Positions 1 through 11,070 of a stretch of 64,000 bases of DNA are shown here, one piece after another (positions within the stretch are counted from its first letter, which is position 1; each line of letters begins with the position of its first letter). Under the pieces are notes generated by a model. That model saw only the letters and a list, made by a program, of their open reading frames with translations. It searched no databases and was not told the DNA's origin. Both the position numbers and the translations under genes were made by a program. Source of the stretch: Dipteronia dyeriana (lineage: Eukaryota; Streptophyta; Magnoliopsida; Sapindales; Sapindaceae); the NCBI GenBank assembly GCA_032871835.1, contig CM065299.1, positions 29,157,074 to 29,221,073 of the forward strand. The letters run 5' to 3'.

Positions 1-303
1 CTTGACCACCTGAGCGTGCAGGGTTTAGTTCTCGTCGTCTAGCATCTTAGTCTCAGCTTTCTAGGAATCCCGTTGTTTTGCTCGACGTTCAGATCAGAGG
101 GTATCTTGGTCAAAGGATCGCTTCAGTCTCTCATTATCACAGTGAAGCTCGGTTAGCTCAGCCTCCATCCCTCTTTTGCTGGATGTCATCTCCTGCATTA
201 AAGCTTGAGCTCATGCAAGTAATCCCATGGCCCTCTCAGCTTTAGCTGCACGATCTCGAAGAGAGGCCACCTGATGACCCATGACGACGTTGAACTTGAA
301 AGC

Positions 304-373
304 CTGCAAATAGTTCAGGATTAGAGAATGGCCAAGATAACCATCACAAGAGAAAATGGAAGATGATGGTTAC
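304..373 (-). other. Predicted second intron in TAT-1 antisense ORF
   Basis: On the - strand the donor is AAG|GTAACC at 373 and the acceptor is ATTTGCAG ending at 304. Removing 70 bases joins the Pro-rich exon in frame to the coiled-coil exon. The intron sits just before the coiled coil, as does the 38747-38815 intron in TAT-3. Confidence 0.6.
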
Positions 374-897
374 CTTGGCCAAAAGGGCGGACCCCTTAGT
401 GATCATGACATCAATGGGCATTAAAGCCATCAGAGAAAGGCTACCGCCTGGGCAGGATGCAACAAATTGCCCCAGGACCTCATCAAGCATAATTGAGCTA
501 GGTTGATGTTGTAGACGAATGGGAGGGACCTCCTCAGCACCAGCCTCGGGGTTCTTCGAAGCTCGAAGAGTTATGAGCATAGATGGAGAGGCAGAATCAT
601 CTGGCAAGATAATCGCAGGGGCGGTAGAAGTAACAGCAGCAGCGGGGGTAGCTAAAGAAGGACCAGTAGTAGCTGCATCAGTAACTTGACAAACAGAGGC
701 CTCTTTACCCCACACCTTGGTAGCCCGCGATGTGAAGAGATCCATCTTGGACCTAAACTGGGATAGGGATGGAGCAAGAGCAGGAAAAACCCCATCTAGA
801 ATAGTTGGCTCCCTTTTCTCCGAGGAAGCCAAAAGGTCTCCCTGGCTCGATCTGGTAGGAGGGGGAGGGGTACTAGTTTGCTGGGCTTCGCGGGAAG

Positions 898-997
898 CTG
901 GAGAGACAATAAAAACTGTTAAAAAAAAAGGAAAAGGGTGTCAAAACCAAGCTAGCAAATGAAACAGGGTAGGATAGCTTTCTGTTACTTTACTTAC
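898..997 (-). other. Predicted spliceosomal intron in TAT-1 antisense ORF
   Basis: On the - strand the donor is GTAAGTAAAG at 997 and the acceptor is TCTCTCCAG ending at 898, after an A/T-rich tract. Removing these 100 bases keeps the frame between the domain exon and the Pro-rich exon. A nearer AG at 916 would break the frame. Confidence 0.6.
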
Positions 998-1101
998 GGG
1001 GAGTATTAGCGGAGATGCGTAGGTATTGATTCACCCTGCGAGGATCGAAGGGATCAACGGTAAGAAACTTCAGGTTTAGATAACTCTTGGCGAGGATAGC
1101 C

Positions 1102-3136
1102 TGAAATTTCCCTTTATCTTTATAGTGTAAATATACCTACCATAACCACCGGCAAAAGCAAATCCACTATTTCAAATAAGAGTTACACATTCAAGAAATC
1201 AACACATGCTCTCCAAGCTATCACTCTCACTCTATCCTTGAACCTAGTGATCTACTAAGCCGACTTCCTATCCAAGACCTCCTATCTCTAGGAAGATTCC
1301 TTGCTCACCTATCTAGATCCTCCCGACCCTAGGCAAGACTTCTTGCTCAACTATCCGAGTCCTCCCGACTCTAGTCAAGACTTCCTTGCTCAATAATCCG
1401 AGGTCTCACACCTCTTGTCGAGACTTCCACTTGCTTAGCTATCCAAGTCCTCCCGACTCTAGCTAAGACTTCCAATTGCTCAAATCAAAGAATCAGTCTA
1501 AGATATGAGACTTTCTACCTCTTCACTAGGCATTTAAGTGATCATGAATGCAAAACGCAAACATGCACTCAACATAGAAAATGATGATCAACAAATTCTA
1601 TGGACATGCAACTAGATAGCTAGATTATGCTTTCAAAGAACAATCAAAAATGTATCTAGGAAACCTAAGCATGTTATCAACTAAGAACATAGATATGAGG
1701 ATATAGACACCAATTGAAACACAACCTAGTTCTTAGAAAATGAAATTAGATCTAGAAATAGTCAATCAAGCATATGAACAAAAGATTTCTAGAAACAATT
1801 TCATGTTTATCAAGTTTAGCACAAATCAATCAAATTATCACAAATTTGATAAACTTGAAAATCAATTCAACAAACCAAAAAATGATATCAAAATCATCCT
1901 AGTCATGCTTCTTAATCAAATAGCATCAATCAATAAGAAGATCTAAGAAGAAAACTAAGAAGATGATGATTTTACCAACAAGGATGAAAATCACGACCTG
2001 AAGATCTGGTCACAACGAAAAATATAGACATCCTTTGGTTCTGAAAATGCTTGGGGTTTGTAGAACTCTTCAAGACACACGAAATCGGTTTTTGAATCAA
2101 GTGATTCGGAGTTGAAATGAAGAAGTTATCACAAAAACAAAAATCAAAATGTTGAGAGAAAAATTCTGCACTTGTTCTTCAAATTCGTTTTTTCTCAACT
2201 TGTAATGGATGAGAGGGAAGGAGATTTTTAAAGAGAAACAAACCAAATGACCATTTTGCCCTCATGCCTTAGTGCCTCCCGAGATGGCATGTGGGCATCT
2301 CGAGTCAGCAAGGCTTTGGGGCCGAGATGGCCACGCGCCATCTCGGGATGATGCCAAGTGATGGCTTATGCCATCGCACCTCTTCCATTGCGCTCCTCTC
2401 ACGTTCTTCGACCGTTCTTTGGCCTCCGAACTCTGAATTCGAATCTGTTTGAAGGTTACAAACCGGGACTCCCTCATGGACATATAAATATAAGATACTC
2501 AACCCAGAAAATAAGAATTTGACTCAATATATGAAGATGAATACAATGTATGCAACATGAGTTGAAAGTGTAGTATCTTTTGATTTAGAACTCGAAATAA
2601 ATAGTATGAGTAACCGAAATGATCGGAACTCAATCATGAAAAATCTAAGACTACCGCCAAGTTCAAGATCCATGTTATACAAACATATAAACATACAAAC
2701 ACATTTCACACAAGAATGCAAACTACTTAGAGATAGTCTCCAAGCATGCATTTTCCAAAACATGTTACTTTCATACCAATGCATGAACATTCAATTTCAA
2801 GTGTGTGAAAGTGTTATACCAAATGAAGCGCTATGATGTAGGGACACAAATGTATGAATTGTGTGTGTGTGCATATATAATGATGCACAACTAAGTAAAG
2901 ACACATATGAATAAATTGTGTGTGTGTGTGCGCATACGCCTTGCAAGAGGAAGAAGGATCTCGATACCTTAGCATCCAAGAATAGTACCAATCCTCTTGA
3001 AGACGAACTTTGCATCATGAGAAGTTGCTTTTCTTCCTTGAAGCTCTTATCATCACGAACCACTTAAGCAACTAAGCATTACAAAGAAATGAAGTTTTGT
3101 TATGGAATTAAGCTAACACAAATAAAAAACCTAACA
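1102..3136 (-). repeat. SIR-1 3' LTR
   Basis: This LTR begins (element sense) TGTTAGGTTTT at 3136 and ends GGGAAATTTCA at 1102. It matches 18297-20430 but has lost about 160 bp near its 3' end: it jumps from the TATACCTA motif at about 1140 to the ACCACCGGCA motif, whereas the 5' LTR has the poly-G tract and the primer-proximal part in between. It includes the pyrimidine-rich degenerate repeats (about 1290-1480), paired palindromes (2278-2303 and 2322-2348) and GT-rich repeats (2830-2950). Confidence 0.9.
2225..2348 (-). promoter_or_regulatory. SIR-1 3' LTR: paired palindromes and TATA-like box
   Basis: Two imperfect palindromes with arms CCGAGATG and CATCTCGG lie about 45 bp apart. A TTTAAAAA motif lies about 50 bp downstream in element sense. 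The 5' LTR copy is at 19572-19642, where the loop carries CACGTG. Palindromes just upstream of the core promoter are a described Sirevirus feature. Confidence 0.55.
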
Positions 3137-3956
3137 ATCTCCCCCTTTGGCAATTCCATGACAAAACCTCTACCTCACCATACAAAGATAACTCATAATC
3201 AATGTTGATTGCATTCTCACATCCTCACATTACAAGGAGATATTCCTAGACTAACATTTCTTCAAGAATCTTCAAGAATATCTTCACACATTCAAAGCAC
3301 CTGTGAGACAAGAACAACCAAAATAAATCTTCTACAAAGAAGATAGGTGAGATAAACAAACAATATACGAAACAAAATAAAAATTCCCTCATCTCTTCTT
3401 ATCTCATGCAAACAAGAATTCTTTCTCCCCCTTAAGACAAAATTTCTCCCCCTTAATGAATTGTCTCCCCTTTTATATCAAAAGTAAGTAACATGTTGAG
3501 GAAAACACTTTCTCCCCCTTTTTGGCAAGGAATAGACAAAAACATATTACACAACCTAGAGAGAGAGATAAATGCCAATTGAAAATACCTACAAGGCAAT
3601 AAGGGATGCATAATAAAATCATGAGATAATGAGAAAACAAGTTGTATAGAGAACTAAGTTTAACAAACTACGCTCCCCTTTAACATATGCTCCACATATT
3701 AATAAGCAAGATAACTTGTTCACAAGGGAATCACACAATAACACATTTCAAGCAATAAAAGATAGTTAACCATTATTTTTCAAAATTAATAAGAGAATCA
3801 TAGATTTTCATTATTCTCTCAAAAATAATCTCTCATTGCTAATGAATCAAGCACATTAAGCAAAAATGTGTACGTGTGAAAATGCTTCTAGCATATATAA
3901 AAGGAGTGATTGTGATATCAACATGCAAACCATTTCAACACCTATCCATCTAAAGC
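3137..3956 (-). other. SIR-1 3' noncoding tail with multiplied polypurine tracts
   Basis: The PPT next to the LTR is at 3137-3151 (element sense GCCAAAGGGGGAGAT). More PPT-like runs occur at about 3425-3435, 3446-3456, 3466-3475 and 3511-3522. No ORF is supported. The sequence resembles parts of the NON-1 tail (5748-6206 and about 7500-7800), but the accessory ORF between those parts is missing here. Confidence 0.7.
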
Positions 3957-5747
3957 ATCTAGGTGATCATGAATGCAAAATGCAAACAAGCACGTAACAT
4001 AGAATGCTATGATCAACACATCCTATGGAAAATACTAGACATGAGCATGAATGCACAAATCACATATAGTCTAGTTAATCATGCATGTATAAACAATCTA
4101 GATCATGTAAGATATGTTCAACAATAATCACAAGATATGTTCAATAGATCACAAAATCAAGTTTAAATCACACAAACCAAAACATGCTAAAATCATATGA
4201 CAAAGTCAATTAGATTTAAGCTAAAGTTCTAGAGCATATTCCTAATCATAGATTCATCAAAACACATGAATAGCTCAAAAGAACATAAGCACATGTATTA
4301 TGTGAGAATTTTGGCCAAGAGAGTCTAATACATGTGAGGAACTATTTTTCACAAAATGAATCAATCAAAGATCATAAAATAGTTCTAGAATCAAAGCTAG
4401 CACAATACAATCCCAAACATGTGAAAACATAGGCAAGATCAAAACCTAAGTCAACATGGATGATTTCAATTGAAACTCAACCTAGCTTTGATAGAGTTCA
4501 AAACTCAAATCAAAATACTCACAATATACACATATATGTTGAAGAAGAAAACCCAAGGCAATTGACCAAGTTTTAAAAGAAAACTTTGAGAGAAAATCAA
4601 TACCTTAGTTGTTTTAGGCGCAGTCCCGTTTTTATGTGTTTAGACTCCAAAAAATGCAACATAACTCACTCAAACCTTTAGAGAAAAGATGGAGAATGAA
4701 TAGACAATCACTCTCAACTTAGAATCACTCAAATTGGAGTTCAAATGAAAAGGTTATGGTGTTTGGAAGGTGAGAAAATGTAGAGAGAATTTCTGCATAC
4801 AAGTTTGAATTTCTTCTTAGAATGAAATGTGAGAGGGAAAGAGTTTATACAGGAGTGGGAAAGTAAGGAGCTAAAAGACCAAAATAGCCCTCTTTGTTAT
4901 TGCTTCCCCGAGATGGCACGTGGGCATCTCGGGGCAGCAAGGTTGTGCGGCCAAGATGACCACGCGTCATCTCGGGCTTGCACACCTTCATGGCCTTCGG
5001 CCATGGTTCAATCCCCTCGCGTTCTTCGACCGTTCTCCGGCCTCCAAAGTTGGAATTCGAATCCGTTTACGGATTACAAACCATAACTCTCACATGGACA
5101 TGGAAATATAAGATAATCAACCCATAAAAAATAAATTTGACTCAATATATGAATACAAAGACAGTGTATGCAACATGTGTTGAAAGTGTAGTATCTTTTG
5201 ACTTAGAACTTGAAATCAATAGTATGAGTAACCGAAATGACCGGAACCCAATCAAGATTGATTTAAGACTAAAAAAAGTTCAATATCCATGTTATACAAA
5301 CATATACACACACAAACACAATTCACACTAGAACGCAAACTACATAGAGATAGTTTCCAATCATGCATTTTCCAAACCATGTTATTTCCATACCAATGCA
5401 TGAGCATTCATCTTCAAGTGTGTGAATGTGTTATACATGGTGCACAACGATGCAGGGACACATATGAATGAATTATATGTGTGTGCCTATAATGGTGCAC
5501 AATGATACAGGGACACATATGAATGACTTGTGTGTGTGTGCCTTAGCCTTGTAAGAGAAAGATACGGTCTTAGTATACCTTTGTAGAACCATATTGCATC
5601 CTTTCTCTTTGAAGACTTTGAATTTGCTTTGACTTGTTGTTTCTTCTTCCTTGAAGCTTGAATCATCATGAATCTAAACAACTAAATCATTACAAGTAAA
5701 CATCATTTTGATATGGAATTATTGCCAAAACAAACTAAAACCTAACA
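3957..5747 (-). repeat. NON-1 3' LTR, truncated
   Basis: This aligns with 11958-13785 of the 5' LTR. The last ~887 bp (U5/R side) are absent, so the LTR does not end in the expected TATTTTCA. Paired palindromes lie at 4909-4934 and 4951-4976 and a TATA-like motif at 4843-4850, all in - sense. GT-rich repeat units lie at about 5450-5550. Confidence 0.85.
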
Positions 5748-6206
5748 ATCTCCCCCTTTGGCAAATTCCATGTCAAAACACCTATACATTTACTACAAAT
5801 ATAAAAATGAAGATAGGTCACAAATCACTCCCTCACCTTACAATGAGTAAGTTTCCTATAACTAATCTTCACCAACTCTTGAACTTCATCTTGATCTTCT
5901 CTTGAAGCAACTACAAATCATCTCAAAGCACAATGCATATACAAGAGAAAAACAACAAATGGCAACATATAGTATGGATAAGAATATACAATTAAGTCCA
6001 CAAATACATGCATCTCCTCCTCAATACATGCAAAATAAAAGAATTCTTAACCAAATCTTAAGACTAATTATTACATGCCATTGAAAGTTCAAAAGTTCAC
6101 AAAAACAACAAAAAAAGGAAACTAAGTTAACTCTAGCAACTCTTTCTCCCCCTTTTTGACATGAAATGATGCCAAAAGGTAAGAAACATACCATGAGACT
6201 CAAATA
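5748..6206 (-). other. NON-1 3' untranslated tail with PPT
   Basis: The PPT next to the LTR is at 5748-5762. A second PPT-like run (CAAAAAGGGGGAGAAAG in element sense) lies at about 6142-6158. AT-rich with no supported ORF. Confidence 0.75.
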
Positions 6207-7267
6207 CTAGCTACTAGATCACCCAAAGAAAGATGTGTGTGTAGTTGACCTAACATAATGCTTGAGAGGTGGTCTTGAACTTGAGGCAATACACTCCTCC
6301 AACTATTTTATTCTAGCATCTTGTTTATCAACTATAGCATCAAGCTCATCAACCTTCTTCTTTTTATGTAAAACCCAATCCGGAAGAATGTTTATGCTAG
6401 TCTCTTGACAATCAACTTGTGAACTACTAAATAGTCCAAAAGTATCACGTCTTACCCTTATCCTTATATGACATGTATGACACACGTTTATCACTATATT
6501 TTTCCACTGGTTGTACCAACACATCATCTCCTCTACTCTTAACACCACGAGCTAAACACAAAGAAGTTATAAATCCCGGTAATGCAAGCTTCTTATCTCC
6601 TCTAGTTGAGAAAGTTGTATTATCCAAATAAAACATAAGTAAATCTCTAAGGTTTATAGGTTGATTAGTCACCAAGACATATACTATTTTGATCTTGTCT
6701 TTATTCAATTCGGTTGAATTCGAAGATCCAATAATATTAGTGCAAATGAGTAGATGCCAAAATGCACTAGCCTTGGTTAAATCATGTTGACTAATATATG
6801 CTCTACCTTTCCACTCAAAAGAAGCATTGTCACAAAGAGATCTACCCATGATATTAAGATTCTCAATGATATCTACAACTAGAAAGTTCGAATCTATATC
6901 ATTAGATAGCCCAAGAAACTTGTTAATGTTTTTCGGGTTAACTCTAAACACAACACCCCTAATCTCCATCAAAGAATCCAATAAGGTGGCACTCTCTCTA
7001 TATTTAAGAAAAAAACTCTCTAACAAGAGTATCATTCACTATTCCTAACATGCTTACCCAAGATTCCCAATTCCTATCCTTATTGCATTTAAGAACATAA
7101 GAATCTTTACATTTACCTAAGTCAATGCCTCTCTCTTGAAATATCTTCTTAGGTCCAAATATCCCTAAATAATTTGATCTTGAAGCTTTGGATCCCTTTG
7201 AGGTAGACTTGGCTTTCACAATGGGATTCGATTGATTTCCACTCCCGGTAACCTTAGTTCTTCCCAT
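6207..7267 (-). pseudogene. NON-1 accessory ORF (plant transposon-protein-like), env position
   Basis: The ATG at 7267 (MGRTKV) opens a reading frame of about 350 codons, broken by a frameshift near 7020, another near 6460 and a stop in the C-terminal part. The protein starts with a basic Ser/Lys-rich stretch of about 35 residues. It continues with a globular region (WESWVSMLGIVND, VVFRVNPKNINKFLGLS, AFWHLLICTNIIGSSNS, VLVTNQPINL) and ends in a short coiled coil (KKVDELDAIVDKQDARIK). The motif order resembles the domain annotated in plant retroelements as putative plant transposon protein; this is recognised by eye. It occupies the position of the Sirevirus env-like ORF, but I see no signal peptide or membrane segment. 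NON-2 carries the same ORF at 46257-47318. Function unknown. Confidence 0.65.
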
Positions 7268-8666
7268 TTGTTCTTGTGAAATAAGATGCTATATACATAC
7301 ATCAAAAGTGAGTGAAAGACAAAACAAGCATATTAGTCACAAATATATAAGCACAATGGCATATGACTTAAGAATGAATCATCATGCAAGACAATGATAG
7401 TGAGTAATATCTTACAAGTATCATTAAGTTAAAATATGCCAACATGTAACAAAATGAAGAATGTGAACATATCATAAAAGAGAACAATGTCTAGCATACA
7501 ATGCTCCCCCCTTGATAAATGCTATAACTAAAATCAATGATAGCATAAGGTTCACAAAGATGTTCACACAATCACACATTCAAGCAATTTGAAGAAATAT
7601 CAACAAAATAAGCTTCATATGCTAAGAGAGATACACAAAGATTTTTCAAGTTCTCTCATAATTCTTCAACAATTGCTAAGATATCATCATACTCATAAAC
7701 AAAGTGTGTGTGTGAGATATATGCTTCAAATATATATCAAGAAGTAGTTTGATAATCAATATGCAAACAATTTCCAACAACTATTCATCTTAAGCTTTTT
7801 CCATAAAAAGTCAAACCGATTATCATCCGGAATTTTTTGCTTTTAAGAGAATAGATTTCAACATATGAGCATGTGTGTGCATGTGGCTCGTCATCCCATT
7901 TCTGTTTTTCAACCCGAGCACATTTGATTTTCAACTAAACTCCTTTTTAAGCCTTCCTCCTTTTCTTTTTAGGCTTTGAATCAAAGATTTTTTTTTATGA
8001 TTTCATTTCAACACTTCTTTGATTTTTCCATTTTTTTACATAAACAAAATTCACTTCATGACGGCTTTCACTCATCACAATGGTATAGCTCTTTCCAACA
8101 TTGGGTAGCTTTCACAACCAATGTGTGTAGCCCTTTTTCATGAAGGTGCTCATTGAGTTCTATGTAATTGCCGAAGCAAAATGGATACTAAACATATGTC
8201 ATTTTAAATGTACTTAAGCACAAAAACTTCAAGGTGTATCCAATGTTTACATATTAGTAAACTCAATTTACTAGCAAAACATATAAGAGAAGCAAGGTGC
8301 AATTTTAGAAAACCAAGATTTTATGGCTCATAAGCACATGATCTAAAAGCAATAAGTAGAGACTTATTCATGATCATTACTTGTCTAATGAGTAGCTTTC
8401 AAAGAATATGAAGCTCATTTTTTCAAAACTAATGCCACTCAATATACTATACACAAACAATCATCAAAGTTAAGATCAATGTGAACAATATCACTATTAG
8501 ATCCTAAAATAACAAATGTCAATGAGAACCATATGTATGCTATACAAAATTCTCTAATATGACATGGTATGAGATGTATATCAAAAATTGAGTCAAAAAA
8601 TGAATATCTAAGAGAACATGCTTTAGATTATAGAGATACCTTTTTGCACATTATATTCCCCGAATA
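7268..8666 (-). other. NON-1 noncoding region between 101-codon ORF and accessory ORF
   Basis: AT-rich. It aligns with NON-2 44862-46256 and in part with SIR-1 3' sequence (8281-8350 resembles 13786-13860). No coding support beyond short shadow frames. A PPT-like run lies at about 7505. Confidence 0.65.
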
Positions 8667-8972
8667 TCATACTTTCGCCCTTTTTATGAGCACTCTTCCC
8701 TTGAATGTCCTCATGACACCAAGTTGACGATGTTTCACAACAAGAGTATAAAAAGCATAATATCTCAACTCAATCAACACATATAACAAAAGAACTTCTT
8801 CAAATTTAATCAATAAATTTTGACCATCATAACAAACATGATGTGAGATAACCAAGTTCATATCAATACATGGAGTATTCAAAGCTAGCAAGCAAGAATT
8901 CTCAACACAATTGATATATAGCCTCAAAGCTATCTCACATGTGCTTCTTATATTAGTGATAAGAGCACTCAC
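8667..8972 (-). CDS. NON-1 conserved 101-codon ORF in place of pol
   Basis: This ORF starts MSALITNIRST and ends VLIKRAKV. It overlaps the gag 3' end in another frame, is rich in Leu, Cys and Tyr, and has a hydrophobic middle (LLLYVLIELRYYAFY). NON-2 has a same-length copy at 44556-44861 with about 15 substitutions and no indel. I recognise no domain. It lies where protease-integrase-RT would be in a complete element. It could equally be a chance frame in well-conserved noncoding DNA, since the two copies are closely related overall. Confidence 0.3.
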   Translation of the reverse strand: MSALITNIRSTCEIALRLYINCVENSCLLALNTPCIDMNLVISHHVCYDGQNLLIKFEEVLLLYVLIELRYYAFYTLVVKHRQLGVMRTFKGRVLIKRAKV

Positions 8973-10965
8973 CCTGGAACCACTTGTTCTTGGGTGTACC
9001 TACACAAACATTTCCAATTTCATCCTCGACAACAATGTTAAATCTAGAGTAAAGTCCTTCAATGACTTGATTAATAAGAATATCATTAACACACTCTTCC
9101 TTAACATTTTCAACACAAGCTTTGTCAAGTTGGACAAGATTAGTATTCTTTCTACTCCACAACTTCTTCTCATGCTTAGCAATATTATCATGTTTTTTCA
9201 ACTTTCAAATCTTTAGCATGTTCAAGTTGAAGCTTAATCTCCTTATCCCTAAATTCATTTCCTAATTTACATCTTTCAATATATTTATAACACCTAGGCT
9301 TAATGTGACATATTGTGTTGTAATAATGGCAAATTGGAATAAAAGATGAGATTTTACCTTTTGGAGTTGAACTAGCTTCACTAGGAGTTTGCAAAGATAC
9401 CTTGTTCGCCAACTTCTTCTTGGCTTTTGATCTTCTCTTCTTGTATGGTTTCTTATCAATCACTTCATCAAAGTGTGTAGGAAGTGGTGCTTCCAAGAGA
9501 TCCTCTTCAACTACCAAGTCGTCTTCACCACAATGAGAGTTAACAAGATTCCTAACACTAGACACACTAACCGAATCATTCACTAAGTCCTTGATAGCCT
9601 CCTTAGCCGTGTCTATCTCTTTCATCAATTCTTGTCCTCTCTTTCTCAAAGAAGATATCACATTATCCTTTTCAAGGTTTATCTTTTCATGTTCTCTAAA
9701 CTTCTTCACAATATCACATTTTTCAATAAGAAGTCTACGAGTAACCACCACAAACTCATCTAGTTGCTTCTTGATCAAATCATCCTTCTCAACTACTTCT
9801 CTTTGAGTATTATCTCTAGTTTCTTCAAGCTTTTCTATCTTTTTCAACAACTCAAGATTAGTAGGAATGGAACTAGAGCTTCCATGATGATTTGCATCAA
9901 AGTTCTTGTTCAAAGATATTGTACCATCAACATCTAGTGAAGAATGAGAAGCTGTTAGAGCTACAAAGTTGCTCACCAACTCTACATCACTTGAAGACTC
10001 ACTACTAGAGTTATCATCACTCCAAGTAGCCGCCAACACTTTGCCTTTCTTGTCTTTCTTAGTTGGCTTCTTGGTGCACTAACTACCAAAGTGACCAAAA
10101 CCGTGACAATTATAGCATTGAACCTCTTTCTTATTCATGGCTTGACTATTCTTCTCAATCCTTGGAGATGATGTTCTCTTGACTCCTTTTTCCTTAGAAG
10201 ACTTGCCTTTAGGCTTGGCATTCTTCTTTAGAAATTTCTTGAACCTTCTAACCAAGAGTGCCATCTCTTCATTTTTATTATCACTCTCCTCCTTGATAGC
10301 ATTGAGAGCGATTCCCTTACTTTTTATCTTTGGCTTCAAGCACATCTCATAAGTTTGAAGAGACCCAAGCAACTCATCGATGTTCATAATATCCATATCC
10401 TTACTTTCCTCAATGGCCGTCACCTTTGATTTGAATCTCTTAGGAAGAGACCTAAGGATTTTCCAATTAAACTCTCTTTTGAGATAGGTACTCCAAGTTC
10501 TTGACATTGGTTAGCTATGTTAAGAAGCCGGAATTGGAAGTCTTCAAACTTTTCTTCTTCACTCATACTTAAACCTTCAAATTGTGATGCCAACATTTGA
10601 AGCCTCGATTTCTTCACCGCTAAGGTTCCTTCATTAGTAACTTGGAGAGTATCCCAAGCTTCCGTTGTGGATTCAAGATTTTGAATGTAGGTGAATTGAT
10701 GCTCACCAACTCCTCCAAAGATGGCATTCATAGCACGATGGTTCCATTTAGCAACCTCAAACTCATCCATTGTCCATTCACTCAATGACTTGAGTATCAT
10801 GGTTCCATCCTCTTGAACCTTGGTAGGAGGACTATAACCGTCTTCCACAACCATCCAAGCCCTTTCATCAATAGAGTGGATGTAGGCTTTAATCCTAAAC
10901 TTCCAATACCCATAGTTAGTGCCTCGAAGTAATGGTGGCCCAGTATTTGAGGCTTCCTCAGCCAT
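8953..10965 (-). pseudogene. gag: NON-1 gag polyprotein
   Basis: Gag forms the particle that packages the element RNA. The ATG at 10965 (MAEEASNTG) starts a copia gag domain of the UBN2/DUF4219 type, with WKFRIKAYI, WDTLQVTNEGT and LNIANQCQ motifs. A CCHC knuckle follows (CYNCHGFGH at about 10110), whose third-to-fourth ligand spacer has Glu changed to a TAG stop. Next come an acidic Ser-rich linker, a long coiled coil (about 9900-9560) and a second Cys cluster (CHYYNTICHIKPRC, second Cys replaced by Tyr). Breaks are a frameshift near 10480, the TAG near 10080 and a frameshift near 9195. Gag ends KNKWFQGECSYH with a stop at 8953, before any protease motif. The upstream ATG used in NON-2 has become ATA here. 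Confidence 0.85.
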
Positions 10966-11054
10966 TACATTATCTTGTAAACCTATGACTTCAAATGCCT
11001 TACAAAAACCGTGAATGTATCACCCCGGACTTACACTAAGTGCAATCTAGTGTC

Positions 11055-11070
11055 CTGCTCTGATACCAAT
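11055..11070 (-). promoter_or_regulatory. NON-1 primer-binding site (initiator tRNA-Met)
   Basis: Element sense ATTGGTATCAGAGCAG directly follows the LTR end TATTTTCA. This is the usual copia primer site. Confidence 0.85.

Larger units (their letters stand above)
1..1101 (-). pseudogene. TAT-1 antisense accessory ORF, 3' part (three exons)
   Basis: This is the downstream half of a spliced gene running antisense to TAT-1. Reading on the - strand, exon 998-1101 ends the domain that begins beyond SIR-1 (ending near a DPRRVNQYLRIS motif). Exon 374-897 is Pro/Ala/Ser-rich and poorly ordered. Exon 1-303 is a heptad-like coiled coil (AFKFNVVMGHQ start) with several in-frame stops. The frame stays open across both predicted introns, which is the main support for splicing. 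The same order (domain, low-complexity linker, coiled coil) occurs in the TAT-3 antisense ORF at 36811-39654. The layout resembles plant proteins annotated as putative gypsy-type transposon (Transposase_28-like), whose function is unknown. The gene is broken by SIR-1 and by stops. Confidence 0.6.

Noticed and set aside
6207..7267. Viral envelope protein, from the env-like position
   Set aside because: No signal peptide, membrane anchor or cleavage site is visible; the motifs fit a plant transposon-protein domain better.
8911..9216. 101-codon ORF on the + strand, also 44264-44617 on the - strand
   Set aside because: Antisense to the NON gag C-terminus in both copies; a shadow of the gag codon pattern.
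9591..9806. 71-codon + strand ORF (Ser/Phe-rich), repeated at 43720-43932
   Set aside because: Antisense to the Lys/Glu-rich gag coiled coil, which gives open Phe/Ser frames.
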